Of a stretch of DNA of 64,000 nt, positions 49,174-58,191 are shown piece after piece. The notes under the pieces are model-generated. The model searched no databases, was not told where the DNA came from, and saw only the letters and a program-made list of their open reading frames with translations. Positions within the stretch are counted from its first letter, which is position 1; every line of letters starts with the position of its first letter. The translations under genes and the position numbers were made by a program. This DNA is from CBDFLD01 sp965249005 (GTDB lineage: Bacteria > Acidobacteriota > UBA6911): assembly GCA_965249005.1 (NCBI GenBank), contig CBDFLD010000016.1, positions 186,001-250,000 on the forward strand, in the 5' to 3' direction.

Positions 49174-51669
49174 ATGGACCATCCAATCCGGCGAAGGAGT
49201 AGCGTGCGCTTTTCCTTGACCGCGGTTTCCACATTGCTCATCCTGACTGCCGTGGATGCCGTGGCTCAGTCGATCGTCGCCTACGACATCGTGTATGTCC
49301 GCGCTCCCCGGTACGGCGACGACATCAACACGGAGTGGCCTGAAGTCTTTGATCCGATTCAGATGGAACCGGGAGCCGATCTGATGCTGTTGCACCCGGA
49401 CGGGAGCGAAGAGGTTCTCTTTGCCGGCGGAAACGGCGCTGTCGTCGACCCAGTGATCTCTTTCGACGGACAATCAATATTTTTTGCCTACTTCCATGAT
49501 CTCCGGGACTCGGAGTTGAACTATCAGCGACGCGACGCACCCAGGGCGGGAGCTGACATCTACAAGATCCAGGTCGCAAACAGGAACGTCCAAAGGTTGA
49601 CCCATCAGGAGTGGACACCTCCCACCGGCGCGGCAAATTGGTCGGCCGATCATCTGACCGCCAGTCCACCGGGAACTTACTATTTGGGATTCGGAATATT
49701 CAATCTGGGTCCCTGCCCTCTGCCAGGCGGTAGGTTGATGTTCACCTCCAGCCGCGACAGCTACCTTGCCAACAAGAGTTACACCTTTCCAAATCTGCGT
49801 CTCTATGTCATGGACAATGACGGAAAAAACGTCGAGAAGGTAGGGCACCTGAACATCGGAAGTGCCCTTCATCCGACCGTTCTCATGAACGGCCGGGTGA
49901 TGTTCTCCAGCTACGAGGCGCAGGGTCTTCGAGACCAGCGAAACTGGGGACTCTGGGCCATCTGGCCGGACGGAAGGAACTGGCAGCCCCTCATGAGCGC
50001 TTTCACCAGCGCGTCCGCCATGCACTTCCAGACCCAGCTGAGCGACGGCCAGATCGGTGTCGTCGAATACTACAACCTGAACAACAACGGTTTCGGTACT
50101 CTCCTGGCGTTTTCCTCAGAACCTGCTTCGGGGGTTGCCCCTTTCGGCGATCCCAAAGCCTCTCATCCGTCCAATCCTTCCGTACGCCGCGGGATCTGGT
50201 ACTTCACCCCCAGCCACCCATCACATTTGAAGCCACGCTACAAGCAGTATCCCTTCTCCCCGCTGGGCCTGCACGCACTCTCGGCCTTCACCCATGGGGA
50301 AGACAATGCTTCCTCCCGGGCACTCGACGGCAGCTGGGCGGGGAAAGTAACCCATCCTTCTGCGGCGCCGGCGAATGATGTGCTCGTGGTCTGGAGCCCC
50401 GGCCCCGCCAACGATCTCAACCGCCCCACCAACAAGCCAAGATACGATGGCGGCATCTACCTTCTCCAGGCCGGCGTCCCAATTGACGACCACCGTCAGC
50501 TCGTCGAAATCAAGAACGATCCCGGCTACAATGAAATGCAGCCCCGTCCGCTGGTGCCCTATTCCTCGATCTACGGGATGGCGGAGCCAGCCGCACTTCC
50601 TTTTCTTCCGAATGATGGGACAGAGTCCGCTCTACTGCCTCCGGGCACTCCGTACGGCCTGGTTGGAACTTCGAGCTTCTACAAGCGCAATACGACGCCC
50701 GGGCGCGGGAAGGCCAGTTTTGATGGGCTCGACCCTTTCAACACCAGCGAAAACGGCGCGAGCAGCAACTGGGGAACTCAGGGAGCAGACGCAGGAATGT
50801 ACGCCAACCAGGACATCTATGCGGTCCGCGTGGTCGCAACCGAGGCGGTAGCGCACCGAAGCTATGGGCCCGCCATCGGGAACAATCGGATCTACGGCTT
50901 CCGAAATCACGCTGAGGCAGAGCGGCTGCGTATCCTCGGTGAAATCCCGCTGCGCAAATTTGACGGTCAGGGCAATCCGGTCATGGATGTCGACGGAAAC
51001 CCGGATACCAGTTTTTTGGTCAAAATTCCTGCGGACGTTCCCTTTACTTTTCAAACGCTGGACAAGGATGGACTCGTCCTGAATTCGTCCCAGACCTGGC
51101 ATCAGTTGCGGCCGGGTGAAGTCCGAACTGATTGCGGCGGCTGCCATGCCCATGCTCAAGTCGGAACGGATTTCTCGTTCACTGCGGCGGCCCAACCAGG
51201 CTACACGGTACGGGACCTGTCGAACACCACACCAGTGCTCACCAAGGACGGCAGCGGACAGACGACCATCCAGGAGCTCCAGCAGCGGATGCTCGACGTC
51301 GAGTATTACCGGGATATCAAGCCCATCCTCCAGCGCTCTTGCGTTCCGTGCCATTCCATGAACGGACCCGCCGAAGCGGGATTGATTCTCGACGATGCAT
51401 CGCTGGTCAGTGGATACGAGAATACCTACCACCGCTTGGCCAACGATTCGGGAGCTCAGTACGGAATTCCACCTGTCATTTCGACGCACACCTGGAGACA
51501 GACAAACGCTTCGCGCTACATCCGCAAGTTTCAGTCCAGGAGAAGCCTTTTGATCTGGAAGATCTTTGGTCGAAGGCTCGACGGGTGGACCGAGTCAATC
51601 CCATTTTTAGTTGAAATTGGAGAGCGGCTCCCGTGGTATTTACGCAATTCGTTCCTCCACGGCTTTTGA
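49174..51669 (+). CDS. HzsA-related dihaem cytochrome c, N-terminal part, disrupted by a transposon
   Basis: From ATG 49174 (GAGGAACT 9 bases upstream) the protein has a signal peptide (LTAVSTLLILTAVDAVAQ), then a long beta-propeller-like region (GGRLMFTSSRDSY, LYVMDNDGKNVEKVGHLN) as in proteins related to the hydrazine synthase alpha subunit. Two c-type haem sites follow: DCGGCHAHAQVG and SCVPCHSMNGPAEAGL. True coding sequence ends at 51591 in LDGWT; the last 26 residues (ESIPFLVEIG and on) are translated from the transposon end. The natural C-terminus resumes at 63769. Relation to anammox is not implied; such homologues occur widely. Confidence 0.85.
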   Translation: MDHPIRRRSSVRFSLTAVSTLLILTAVDAVAQSIVAYDIVYVRAPRYGDDINTEWPEVFDPIQMEPGADLMLLHPDGSEEVLFAGGNGAVVDPVISFDGQSIFFAYFHDLRDSELNYQRRDAPRAGADIYKIQVANRNVQRLTHQEWTPPTGAANWSADHLTASPPGTYYLGFGIFNLGPCPLPGGRLMFTSSRDSYLANKSYTFPNLRLYVMDNDGKNVEKVGHLNIGSALHPTVLMNGRVMFSSYEAQGLRDQRNWGLWAIWPDGRNWQPLMSAFTSASAMHFQTQLSDGQIGVVEYYNLNNNGFGTLLAFSSEPASGVAPFGDPKASHPSNPSVRRGIWYFTPSHPSHLKPRYKQYPFSPLGLHALSAFTHGEDNASSRALDGSWAGKVTHPSAAPANDVLVVWSPGPANDLNRPTNKPRYDGGIYLLQAGVPIDDHRQLVEIKNDPGYNEMQPRPLVPYSSIYGMAEPAALPFLPNDGTESALLPPGTPYGLVGTSSFYKRNTTPGRGKASFDGLDPFNTSENGASSNWGTQGADAGMYANQDIYAVRVVATEAVAHRSYGPAIGNNRIYGFRNHAEAERLRILGEIPLRKFDGQGNPVMDVDGNPDTSFLVKIPADVPFTFQTLDKDGLVLNSSQTWHQLRPGEVRTDCGGCHAHAQVGTDFSFTAAAQPGYTVRDLSNTTPVLTKDGSGQTTIQELQQRMLDVEYYRDIKPILQRSCVPCHSMNGPAEAGLILDDASLVSGYENTYHRLANDSGAQYGIPPVISTHTWRQTNASRYIRKFQSRRSLLIWKIFGRRLDGWTESIPFLVEIGERLPWYLRNSFLHGF
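51584..51591. repeat. 8-bp target-site duplication, left copy
   Basis: GGTGGACC, repeated at 63769-63776. Joining the two flanks at this repeat restores one reading frame (LDGWT to NADHPTE). Confidence 0.9.
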
Positions 51670-52543
51670 AAAGCGGGCTTTTAAGGAACGACGTAACCTC
51701 GGCAGATGCCGATAGCCACGGACCTTCCTGAGTCTCGGCTCGATCTCAAGCAATGCCGTAGCTACCCAGCGATGTAATTGGTTGCTGTTTTTCCAGTAAT
51801 CCACTTTATCGGTTCTTTGTCCAAGCTGCGCATTGATGGACTCGAGACAATTCGTGGTAGAGAAACTTTCCCGGAGTTCCTCTGCCAGGCCCAACCGGTG
51901 AAGGGTGAGAGTCTCTTCGAAACCCTCATCCAAGCTGGCTGCTGCTGACTGGTTCAGCAGCGATAGTTCTTTTCGGACCCTTAGAAGCGCTTTTTCTGCC
52001 TCTCTCAGGGTTGGCTTTTGATAGGCATCCTGCAATCGTTTGCGAAAGGTTCCCTGTTTGCTCTTGGGTAAGTAGCACAATACATTTTCACGCTTGTGCC
52101 ATCGGCAGCGCTGCACGACCGCCCGGTTGCCGAATACCGCCTGGACGGCTTTTCGCAATCCTTTGGACCCATCGATAACGCACATCAGGCCCTCATCATG
52201 GCAAAGCCCTCTTTGTAACAGCCCTCGGAGAAAGTCCGTACACACTCGTTCATTTTCGGTACTGGCCTGCAGGAACCCCAAGATGATCTTCTCACCCTCA
52301 ATGGTTACTCCCAATCCAATCAGGATTTGCTCCGATGCAAAGCTTTTGCCGTCCAGAAAGAGAGCAACAAAATCGTATCCTGCAAGAGATCGTTCCTGCA
52401 GCTCCTTCAGTTTTCGAGCTGTCACTTGGATGGTACGGCGCGAGATGCTCGATGGCGACATGCCAAAGGCCTCGGGAACCGCCTCAGCGCACTCCCGATA
52501 ATTGCGACACGATAATCCGTTGATTACCTTCTTCAAAAACGTC
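51592..52543 (-). pseudogene. IS256-family element, 5'-truncated left copy of the composite
   Basis: The frame 51640-52536 gives 298 residues nearly identical to the C-terminal two thirds of the transposase at 62446-63720 (FLDGKSFASEQILIGLG, VIDGSKGLRKAVQAVFGNRA, TNCLESINAQLGQRTDK). Identity stops at about 52543 in the TTTTGAAGAAGG tract, where the acetaldehyde dehydrogenase fragment begins. The N-terminal domain is missing, so it is unlikely to work by itself, but its outer end is intact. Confidence 0.9.
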
Positions 52544-52544
52544 C

Positions 52545-53306
52545 GAGGGTTTGTCTATTGTGAAGAGTCACGGCATCAAGGCTTCCGCCAATGGGGTCGG
52601 AGACCTGCTCAGGGAAGAAGGAATCGCCCTTGCCTTCGATGCCAGTGGCGCAAAGCCGCACAAAAAGCACGCGCCGCTGCTCGAGGATGCAGGGATCATC
52701 GCTGTCGATTTGACGCCGGCTGCCGTAGGTCCCTTTGTCGTGCCCTACGTAAATCTCGGAGCGCACATGGGTGCGCCCAACGTGAATCTCGTGACGTGTG
52801 GCGGCCAGGCAACGGCACCTTTGATCGCGTCGATCAACCAGGTCACGCCTGTCCGCTATGCGGAGATCGTTTCGACCGTCTCCAGCCGGAGCGCGGGATT
52901 GGGCACCCGACAAAACATTGACGAGTTCACCCAGACGACGGCAAGAAGTCTGGAAGTGATTGGCGGAGCGAAGCGAGGCAAAGCCATTATCGTCCTGAAC
53001 CCGGCAGAGCCCCCCATCATGATGCGCAACACCGTGTATGCGCTGGTTGAAGAGGACAAGGAAGCCGAGATACGGGCTTCTATCGAGGAGATGGTGGCTC
53101 GCATCCAGACCTACGTTCCGGGATACAGGCTAAAGCACAAGCCGGATGTAGACGATCGCAAGGTGACGATTCAGATCCAGGTAGAAGGCGCCGGCGACTA
53201 TTTACCTCGTTATTCGGGGAATCTGGACATCATGACAGCCGCTGCGGTCGCAGTTGGCGAATTAATAGTCCGAGACCATATTCAAAAGGGAGTAACCGTC
53301 CCATGA
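52545..53306 (+). pseudogene. acetaldehyde dehydrogenase (acylating), 5'-truncated
   Basis: This MhpF/BphJ-type protein, which turns acetaldehyde into acetyl-CoA in meta-cleavage pathways, lacks about the first 50 residues, including the NAD-binding GSGNIG, cut off by the IS end. The rest is intact: NLVTCGGQATAPLI with the catalytic Cys, GLGTRQNIDEFTQTT, VLNPAEPPIMMRNTVYAL and YSGNLDIMTAAA. The apparent TTG start at 52551 is accidental. It overlaps the aldolase start by 4 bases, the normal pairing of these two genes. Confidence 0.88.
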
Positions 53307-53916
53307 CTGAAGCCAGAAAGCATATCCGGGTTGTCGACACAACGCTGAGGGACGGAAGCCATTCCATCAGTCACCAGTACACGGAAGGCCAGATTCGAGA
53401 CATCGTCCAGGGGCTCGACGAGGCACGGGTCGAGATCCTCGAGATCTCTCATGGTGACGGCCTCGGAGGATCCTCCATAAACTACGGTTTTGACCGGACG
53501 CCGGACGAGAAGAAGCTGGAAATCGCTGCTTCCATCGTCAAACACTCGAAAGTCGCAATCTTGCTCTTGCCCGGAGTAGGAACGAAAAAAGACCTGCAAC
53601 TGGCCCACGATCATGGCGCCGTTGTGGCACGGATCGCCACCCATGTGACGGAGGCAAATATATCGGAGCAACACATCGGACTGGCGAAAGATATGGGGAT
53701 GGAAGTCTTGTGCTTTCTGATGATGGCCCACATGGCGGATATCCCCAAAATGGTGGAGCAGGCTCGACTCATGCAAGGATATGGCGCCGCTCGACAAGGC
53801 TGGCTACGATACCGGTATCGATCTGTTCCGACTCATGGACCTCGGCGAGCAGGTTGTCCTTCCCATCATGAAGCGCCCGCAGGTTATCGACAATGCTGCT
53901 CTGACAATGGGATACG
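53303..53916 (+). pseudogene. 4-hydroxy-2-oxovalerate aldolase, internally deleted and truncated
   Basis: The N-terminal 160 residues (VVDTTLRDGSHSISHQY, ISHGDGLGGSSINYGF) match the DmpG/MhpE aldolase. At QARLMQGYGA about 85 residues including the metal-binding HxH are missing and the frame shifts. A +1-frame piece then gives the family C-terminus (APLDKAGYDTGIDLFRLMD, LPIMKRPQVIDNAALTMGYA) to about 53916. The enzyme cannot work. It partners the truncated dehydrogenase before it. Confidence 0.85.
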
Positions 53917-53982
53917 CGCGACATCGGCATCCGCACCGAGAATCGCGATCAGGGCTTTCAGGACATCGGGGATGGCGCTCAT
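53884..53982 (-). pseudogene. phage tail-completion-type gene, N-terminal fragment
   Basis: ATGA overlap with the gp10-like stop starts a frame MSAIPDVLKALIAILGADA, which resembles the N-terminus of DUF3168/minor tail proteins that follow gp10 in HK97-type phages. After about 22 codons it runs into the aldolase fragment, so the rest is gone. Confidence 0.5.
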
Positions 53983-54302
53983 GATAGGCCTCGCCTGATG
54001 CGATCTATCAGCTTGGGATAGGTGGCATCGCCTGCACTACGAAGCGCCGAACCATGCTTGAGTTCCAGCCAGATCATGTAGTCCACGCCGATCGATCCCC
54101 ACCGGCCCACGATCCGATTGCCTTCCGACTTTGCGGACTGTTGGATTCTTACGCTGCCTTCCGCCGTGGTTGTGCGGTTCTGCCAACCGGGGTGATTCCC
54201 TTTAAAGTGCGTCACGGCGTCGGCCATAGTTTTGTTGATCCCAGTCTCGGCCGCCCGCTGGAACTTTCGCTTGATCTCGTCTCCGTACCATTTGAGCGCC
54301 AT
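53979..54302 (-). CDS. HK97 gp10-type tail-component protein
   Basis: This 107-residue protein (LKWYGDEIKRKFQRAAETGINKT, then LKHGSALRSAGDATYP) has the charge and order of HK97 gp10 family tail-completion proteins. It follows the head-closure gene by 7 bases and overlaps the next by 4. All genes from 58179 down to here lie in the order typical of phage head and neck modules. Confidence 0.75.
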   Translation of the reverse strand: MALKWYGDEIKRKFQRAAETGINKTMADAVTHFKGNHPGWQNRTTTAEGSVRIQQSAKSEGNRIVGRWGSIGVDYMIWLELKHGSALRSAGDATYPKLIDRIRRGLS

Positions 54303-54309
54303 CAGGAAA

Positions 54310-54657
54310 TCACCTCCAGGATTCCAGGATCAGTTCTTTGTGATGAGGCATCCGCTGGACCGCATCAATGCGCAAAGGACCGGGAAACAGGACCTGGTCC
54401 AGCCGGTCATGGATGTGGGCTACCCGATCGGACTCCGTGATGTCGGTGGCGACGGGAACCAAGGCCAGCAGATCCTCGATGACGACGGTCTTGTTGCCAT
54501 CGACGATTTCTTTCCGGGTCCAGCTCCAGGCGTAACAAGGCACGGTTACCCAGGGGGACCAGACGGGAGGCAAGGGATTGTTGTAGTCGTCCTTGCCCGT
54601 CTCGGTGGTGTTCCTCTCGATGACCATCCGCATGGTCATGCGGGACCTCGCGCTCAT
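54310..54657 (-). CDS. phage head-closure protein
   Basis: From ATG 54657, which overlaps the stop of the connector gene (ATGA), the 115-residue product (MTMRMVIERNTTETGKDD, TESDRVAHIHDRLDQVLF) fits the SPP1 gp16/HK97 gp9 head-closure group, a small beta-barrel that seals the portal. Identity is by order and fold pattern; weaker than the capsid call. Confidence 0.65.
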   Translation of the reverse strand: MSARSRMTMRMVIERNTTETGKDDYNNPLPPVWSPWVTVPCYAWSWTRKEIVDGNKTVVIEDLLALVPVATDITESDRVAHIHDRLDQVLFPGPLRIDAVQRMPHHKELILESWR

Positions 54658-54956
54658 GCCCACCACCCAAAACCGTGATTCAGGCGCGAGAGGATCTTCC
54701 CGCGCTCGGACTCATAGTCGGGATATTCCGCTTCATAGTGGCCCGACTGCTCGCTTTTTAAGGCGCGGTACTCGATGGCCAGCTTCACCAGGTCCAACTG
54801 CACCCGCTTTCTTCGGGCCAGGTCATCCCCTTGCGGGTAGTGCCCGAATCTCAAGACAATCTCCGCCCCTGCATCGTCCAGGTAGAACTGAAGCGCACTG
54901 TCTGAAAGATCCGTCTGCAGGAGTTCCTTGAGTTCCTCCAGCGTGAGCAAGGCCAC
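54654..54956 (-). CDS. phage head-tail connector protein
   Basis: This 100-residue helical protein (LLTLEELKELLQTDLSD, ARRKRVQLDLVKLAIEYRAL) is typical of gp6/DUF3199-like connector (adaptor) proteins that form the ring below the portal. It overlaps the next gene by 4 bases. Confidence 0.7.
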   Translation of the reverse strand: MALLTLEELKELLQTDLSDSALQFYLDDAGAEIVLRFGHYPQGDDLARRKRVQLDLVKLAIEYRALKSEQSGHYEAEYPDYESERGKILSRLNHGFGWWA

Positions 54957-54959
54957 GGT

Positions 54960-55271
54960 CTACTTCCGGGGCTTCCGGGTGGACTTCTTCTTGTTGGCCG
55001 ACTGCTCGGCTGCCTTGTTGGGATACGGCTCTGCCGCCTTCTCCTCAGACTTCGGAGTCATCTCTTTCTCCCTTCGGTTCTCAGGGTCTGCCTTCTCCCC
55101 TTTTACCAACCCGAAGCGGATAGCGGCCTCTTCGGGAATGCGGGTGCCCACGGAAGCGTAAAGGGTGGCGGCTCGCGGATCGCCGTCTTTGACCACCTCC
55201 GTCTGGTCCTCGGTCAGCCACAGGCGCTCGGTGGCGATGTAAAACGTTCCTCCCACGGTTTCCTTCTCCAT
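54960..55271 (-). CDS. phage-cluster protein of unknown function, Lys-rich tail
   Basis: ATG 55271 has AAGGAGAG 5 bases upstream and gives MEKETVGGTFYIATERLWLT. The product is about 103 residues; the end is highly basic (ANKKKSTRKPRK) with many Lys, Glu and Ala. It sits between the capsid block and the connector. A slightly longer start at 55304 is possible (TAATG overlap). Confidence 0.6.
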   Translation of the reverse strand: MEKETVGGTFYIATERLWLTEDQTEVVKDGDPRAATLYASVGTRIPEEAAIRFGLVKGEKADPENRREKEMTPKSEEKAAEPYPNKAAEQSANKKKSTRKPRK

Positions 55272-55303
55272 TTGGTCTCTCCTTGTGTGGATGGTGAACG
55301 GCA

Positions 55304-55648
55304 TTAGTCGATCCTCAAGGCCGCCACGGTCAGATCCGTCACCTCCGATACGGTGAAGCTGAGGTTGTCTTTTCCGTCGTTGTAGTGGTACGGCGGGAAG
55401 GGTCCCGCAAACACGTCGCCCGTGGTGGCCGGGACAGTGAACGTCAGATCGGCCACGGCCAGGCCATCCACCTCGCGGGGTGTGGTGACCGTCACGGTGC
55501 ACTCTCCCGCTCCGGTCTTTTTGAAATGCAAGACCACCTTGCCGTCGTTTCTGACCTTGTAGGTGTCCGTCGTGCTCAAGGACCCGGTGTAGCTGGCCTC
55601 CAGTTTCTTTCGCGTAATCCTCTGTGGGGTAATGGTTACGTCTGCCAT
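55304..55648 (-). CDS. phage structural-cluster protein, beta-rich
   Basis: This 114-residue Thr/Val-rich protein (MADVTITPQRITRKKLEASY, CTVTVTTPREVDGLAVADL) looks like a beta-sandwich decoration or head protein. No exact family is recognised. It lies in order between small capsid-proximal genes. Confidence 0.6.
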   Translation of the reverse strand: MADVTITPQRITRKKLEASYTGSLSTTDTYKVRNDGKVVLHFKKTGAGECTVTVTTPREVDGLAVADLTFTVPATTGDVFAGPFPPYHYNDGKDNLSFTVSEVTDLTVAALRID

Positions 55649-55666
55649 GGGTTTCTCCTCCTTTCT

Positions 55667-55924
55667 TTAGCTGAGGCTGAGGTATAGGATCAGCAGCTGA
55701 TCGCCCGTGGTGGCCGTCCCGCTCGCGTTGTTGAGCGTGTCGGCTGCTGAAATGGAAAATTCAGACGTGAGATTGGAAATGGCTCCGCCATCGACATGCC
55801 GGATCACGGCCACTAGATCGTCACGGACCTTAATGCCCGTAACGGTGTGATCCCCCGCCGCGTCTCCGTCGATGACGGCGACCTTAATCGCGTCTCTTGG
55901 AATCGAACCTTCGATCTTGCTCAT
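55667..55924 (-). CDS. phage structural-cluster small protein after the capsid gene
   Basis: This 85-residue protein (VAVIDGDAAGDHTVTGIKV, SISAADTLNNASGTATTGDQ) is beta-rich and resembles small head-decoration or fibre proteins. It begins 12 bases after the capsid stop. Confidence 0.6.
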   Translation of the reverse strand: MSKIEGSIPRDAIKVAVIDGDAAGDHTVTGIKVRDDLVAVIRHVDGGAISNLTSEFSISAADTLNNASGTATTGDQLLILYLSLS

Positions 55925-55936
55925 CTTCGACCTCCC

Positions 55937-57208
55937 TTAAATGCCGGCGATGGTAGAGAACGCCGCAGCGCGGTAGATCACCAGAGCCAACCGCATGCCG
56001 GCCCGGATGGTCTGCTTGCCTTTGGTAAAGTCGTCATTGACGAATCCCATCCGCACCTCGATCCCTTGACGCTCGAAAAGCTGACAGAAGTTGGGGAAGT
56101 CCCCCACCAAGGCCGTGTTCTCGGTCAAGGCATCCGTCTGGACCACCGGCAAGCCCCAGATGCGCTCCGGGCCCGACTCGGACGGAGACCCCCAGATGTA
56201 GATCCCATCGGAAGTCGTTAGCAGGCGGATCGCCTGCCAGTCATTCGGGTGAAACAGCACGTGGGACGGCATGGCCCGGCCCGTGACCCGAATCTTGGTC
56301 AAAGCCTTGTAGATGGCGTCGGGTACGGAGTCCGACCCTTTGGCCTGGGTCTGAATGCCGGTGGTGTTGAGGATGCCCCTCAGATTGGGAGCCGTGCCAT
56401 CGCCGTTGAGAATCTGACCATCCAGGCGTTGCCGCACGCCAAAGGCCAGCCGCTGATTCAGGTAGCTTTGCACCTGAGCGACGTCGGCCAGCTGCTCGTC
56501 CGTTACCGGAATGCTGTCTCCGATGGAGCGAACCGAAGAGGTCCTCTCCGTCAGCGCGAAGGTGCTCTCGGCATAGGCGGCCGCTTCGGAGCGCTCGGCA
56601 GCACTGTGGGTGCGGGTCGTCTCCTCCATGTAGACGATGGATGCCTGGCCGGTCTGACCCGACGGAATGATGTCGATCACCTGAATGGGCCGGGTGACGG
56701 CATCGACTAACCGGCCAATGCGGGTAGACTCAGGAGCCCAACCCGCCGAGGTCTGAAACAGCGTCTTGAGTTCCTTCAGGCCGAAGCCTTGGACTTCACC
56801 CTTTTCCATAGTTCCGGACTTGTGGTTCTTGAAAAGATCCGACGCCACGATGGCGTCTCCCAGGCCCTTAAAGGTGCTTTCCTGCTCCGATGTGGGCGCA
56901 TCGGAGGTCGGATGGGTGAGGGACGAGGCCGGGTTCTTGATCCGATCTTGCACTTCCTTCACGTCCTGAGCCGCCTTCTCGGCCTGGGCCAGGGTGTACA
57001 CTTCCTTGCCCAGCTGGGTCAGTTCATCGTTGAGCTTACGGATCTCCTCGGAGATCTGGACCGTGGTGTAGGACTTGGCCATCACGTCCAGGTCGCCGAT
57101 CTTTTTGACCTTGGACAGGTCCATCTCCTCGCCTGCCTGCTTAAAGACAGCGGCCAAGACGGCGCTTTTGGCTTCCAACTCTTTGCGTTTTTCAATGAGT
57201 TCCTTCAT
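55937..57208 (-). CDS. HK97-type major capsid protein
   Basis: ATG 57208 has AAAGGAGG 8 bases upstream. The 423-residue product has an N-terminal coiled-coil scaffold-like region (KELIEKRKELEAKSAVLAAV), a cleavage-zone linker and the HK97 capsid fold (VIDIIPSGQTGQASIVYMEE, RQRLDGQILNGDGTAPNLRG, VLFHPNDWQAIRLLTTSDG, QGIEVRMGFVNDDF). It would be cleaved by the protease encoded upstream. Confidence 0.92.
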   Translation of the reverse strand: MKELIEKRKELEAKSAVLAAVFKQAGEEMDLSKVKKIGDLDVMAKSYTTVQISEEIRKLNDELTQLGKEVYTLAQAEKAAQDVKEVQDRIKNPASSLTHPTSDAPTSEQESTFKGLGDAIVASDLFKNHKSGTMEKGEVQGFGLKELKTLFQTSAGWAPESTRIGRLVDAVTRPIQVIDIIPSGQTGQASIVYMEETTRTHSAAERSEAAAYAESTFALTERTSSVRSIGDSIPVTDEQLADVAQVQSYLNQRLAFGVRQRLDGQILNGDGTAPNLRGILNTTGIQTQAKGSDSVPDAIYKALTKIRVTGRAMPSHVLFHPNDWQAIRLLTTSDGIYIWGSPSESGPERIWGLPVVQTDALTENTALVGDFPNFCQLFERQGIEVRMGFVNDDFTKGKQTIRAGMRLALVIYRAAAFSTIAGI

Positions 57209-57233
57209 GGGGTTTGCCTCCTTTTTGGGCAAC

Positions 57234-57260
57234 AAAAAAGCCGACCCGTGGAAGGTCGGC
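57234..57260 (-). terminator. intrinsic terminator between protease and capsid genes
   Basis: On the minus strand GCCGACC and GGTCGGC form a 7-bp stem with a 7-base loop followed by TTTTTTG. It lies just upstream of the capsid ribosome site, so it would limit protease-to-capsid read-through or mark the capsid unit's own start. Confidence 0.8.
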
Positions 57261-57294
57261 CTGTTTTCCTGATTTCGTTAAGTCAGCGAGCGTC

Positions 57295-58179
57295 TCAGGC
57301 GCTCAGGTGTCCTTGAATCTGGGCCAGTGTTCTCTGGTATTGGGCCAACAGGGCCGCCCCGTCGATGACCGGCTCCGGTTCGGGTTGCTTCGTCAGCATC
57401 TCGATATCGGATTGGATCTCGGCGAGCTGCTTGGCCAAGCCCTCCAGCCGTCCTCTGTCCTCAGGCGACAGAGGGTGCTTGCGGTCTGATCGGCGCATCT
57501 GCAGTATGGCCTTCATCCGGGTGAGGACGGCTCGCGTCTCCACCAGGCCATGCTCGACTTGTTGAAACTGATCGGACAGCTTGATTCCTTTCTCTTTCAT
57601 GCTCAGCGTCCGGGTGTTGACTCCGGCTCCCACCAGAACGGGGCTGACCTCATGGATTCGCAAGGATTTCAGGAACCTCACCTGCTCTCCCTTGAACTCG
57701 CCCCGACTTTCTTCCAGAATGTCAAAGTCATAGGACCATTCCTGCTTGCGCGGCCCCTCGTCCAGGTCGAACTTCAAGGCGCTGTGCCATTCCTTCGCCG
57801 TGGGGGAGTCCAGATTCAGCTTGAAATCCACAATGGCCTCGTCTCCCGCTTCCCGCGTCGTGCCCTTGCCCAAAGGGACACTGGACCAGTCGTGGGTGGG
57901 GACAACCACCGCGGTTTGCTTCCCGAAGGCTCCCGGCAGGGTCACGTCTCCGTCCTTGTCCACGACGTTGAGGGTGGCAAAGACGGCGCTCCCCGTCCCG
58001 TCTCCCTCCAGTTGCTTTACGTAAAACGATTTGTGATTCATGTTTTCCTCAACTAAAAAATAACGAGCGTGCACACATTCCCACGCGGCCCGTTCGGCTT
58101 CCTTGCGGCTGAATCCGCCGTCATACTCCATGATCGCCGCCCGCTCCTCGAATTCTTCGTATAGGTCATCGCTTGACAT
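57295..58179 (-). CDS. HK97-type prohead protease
   Basis: The 294-residue protein contains a caudoviral S78-like protease (YVKQLEGDGTGSAVFATLNV, VPTHDWSSVPLGKGT with the His, SLRIHEVSPVLVGAG with the Ser) from about residue 48. The first 47 residues (YEEFEERAAIMEYDGGFSRK) form a separate helical part common at the ends of phage replication proteins; a start at 58038 with GAGG upstream would omit it. The C-terminus adds a coiled coil (EDRGRLEGLAKQLAEIQSD). Confidence 0.85.
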   Translation of the reverse strand: MSSDDLYEEFEERAAIMEYDGGFSRKEAERAAWECVHARYFLVEENMNHKSFYVKQLEGDGTGSAVFATLNVVDKDGDVTLPGAFGKQTAVVVPTHDWSSVPLGKGTTREAGDEAIVDFKLNLDSPTAKEWHSALKFDLDEGPRKQEWSYDFDILEESRGEFKGEQVRFLKSLRIHEVSPVLVGAGVNTRTLSMKEKGIKLSDQFQQVEHGLVETRAVLTRMKAILQMRRSDRKHPLSPEDRGRLEGLAKQLAEIQSDIEMLTKQPEPEPVIDGAALLAQYQRTLAQIQGHLSA

Positions 58180-58191
58180 TCCAATTTCCGC

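Noticed and set aside
49174..51591. Hydrazine synthase of an anammox bacterium
   Set aside because: Only the general HzsA-related architecture is present; no partner subunits, and the rest of the window does not look like an anammox planctomycete.
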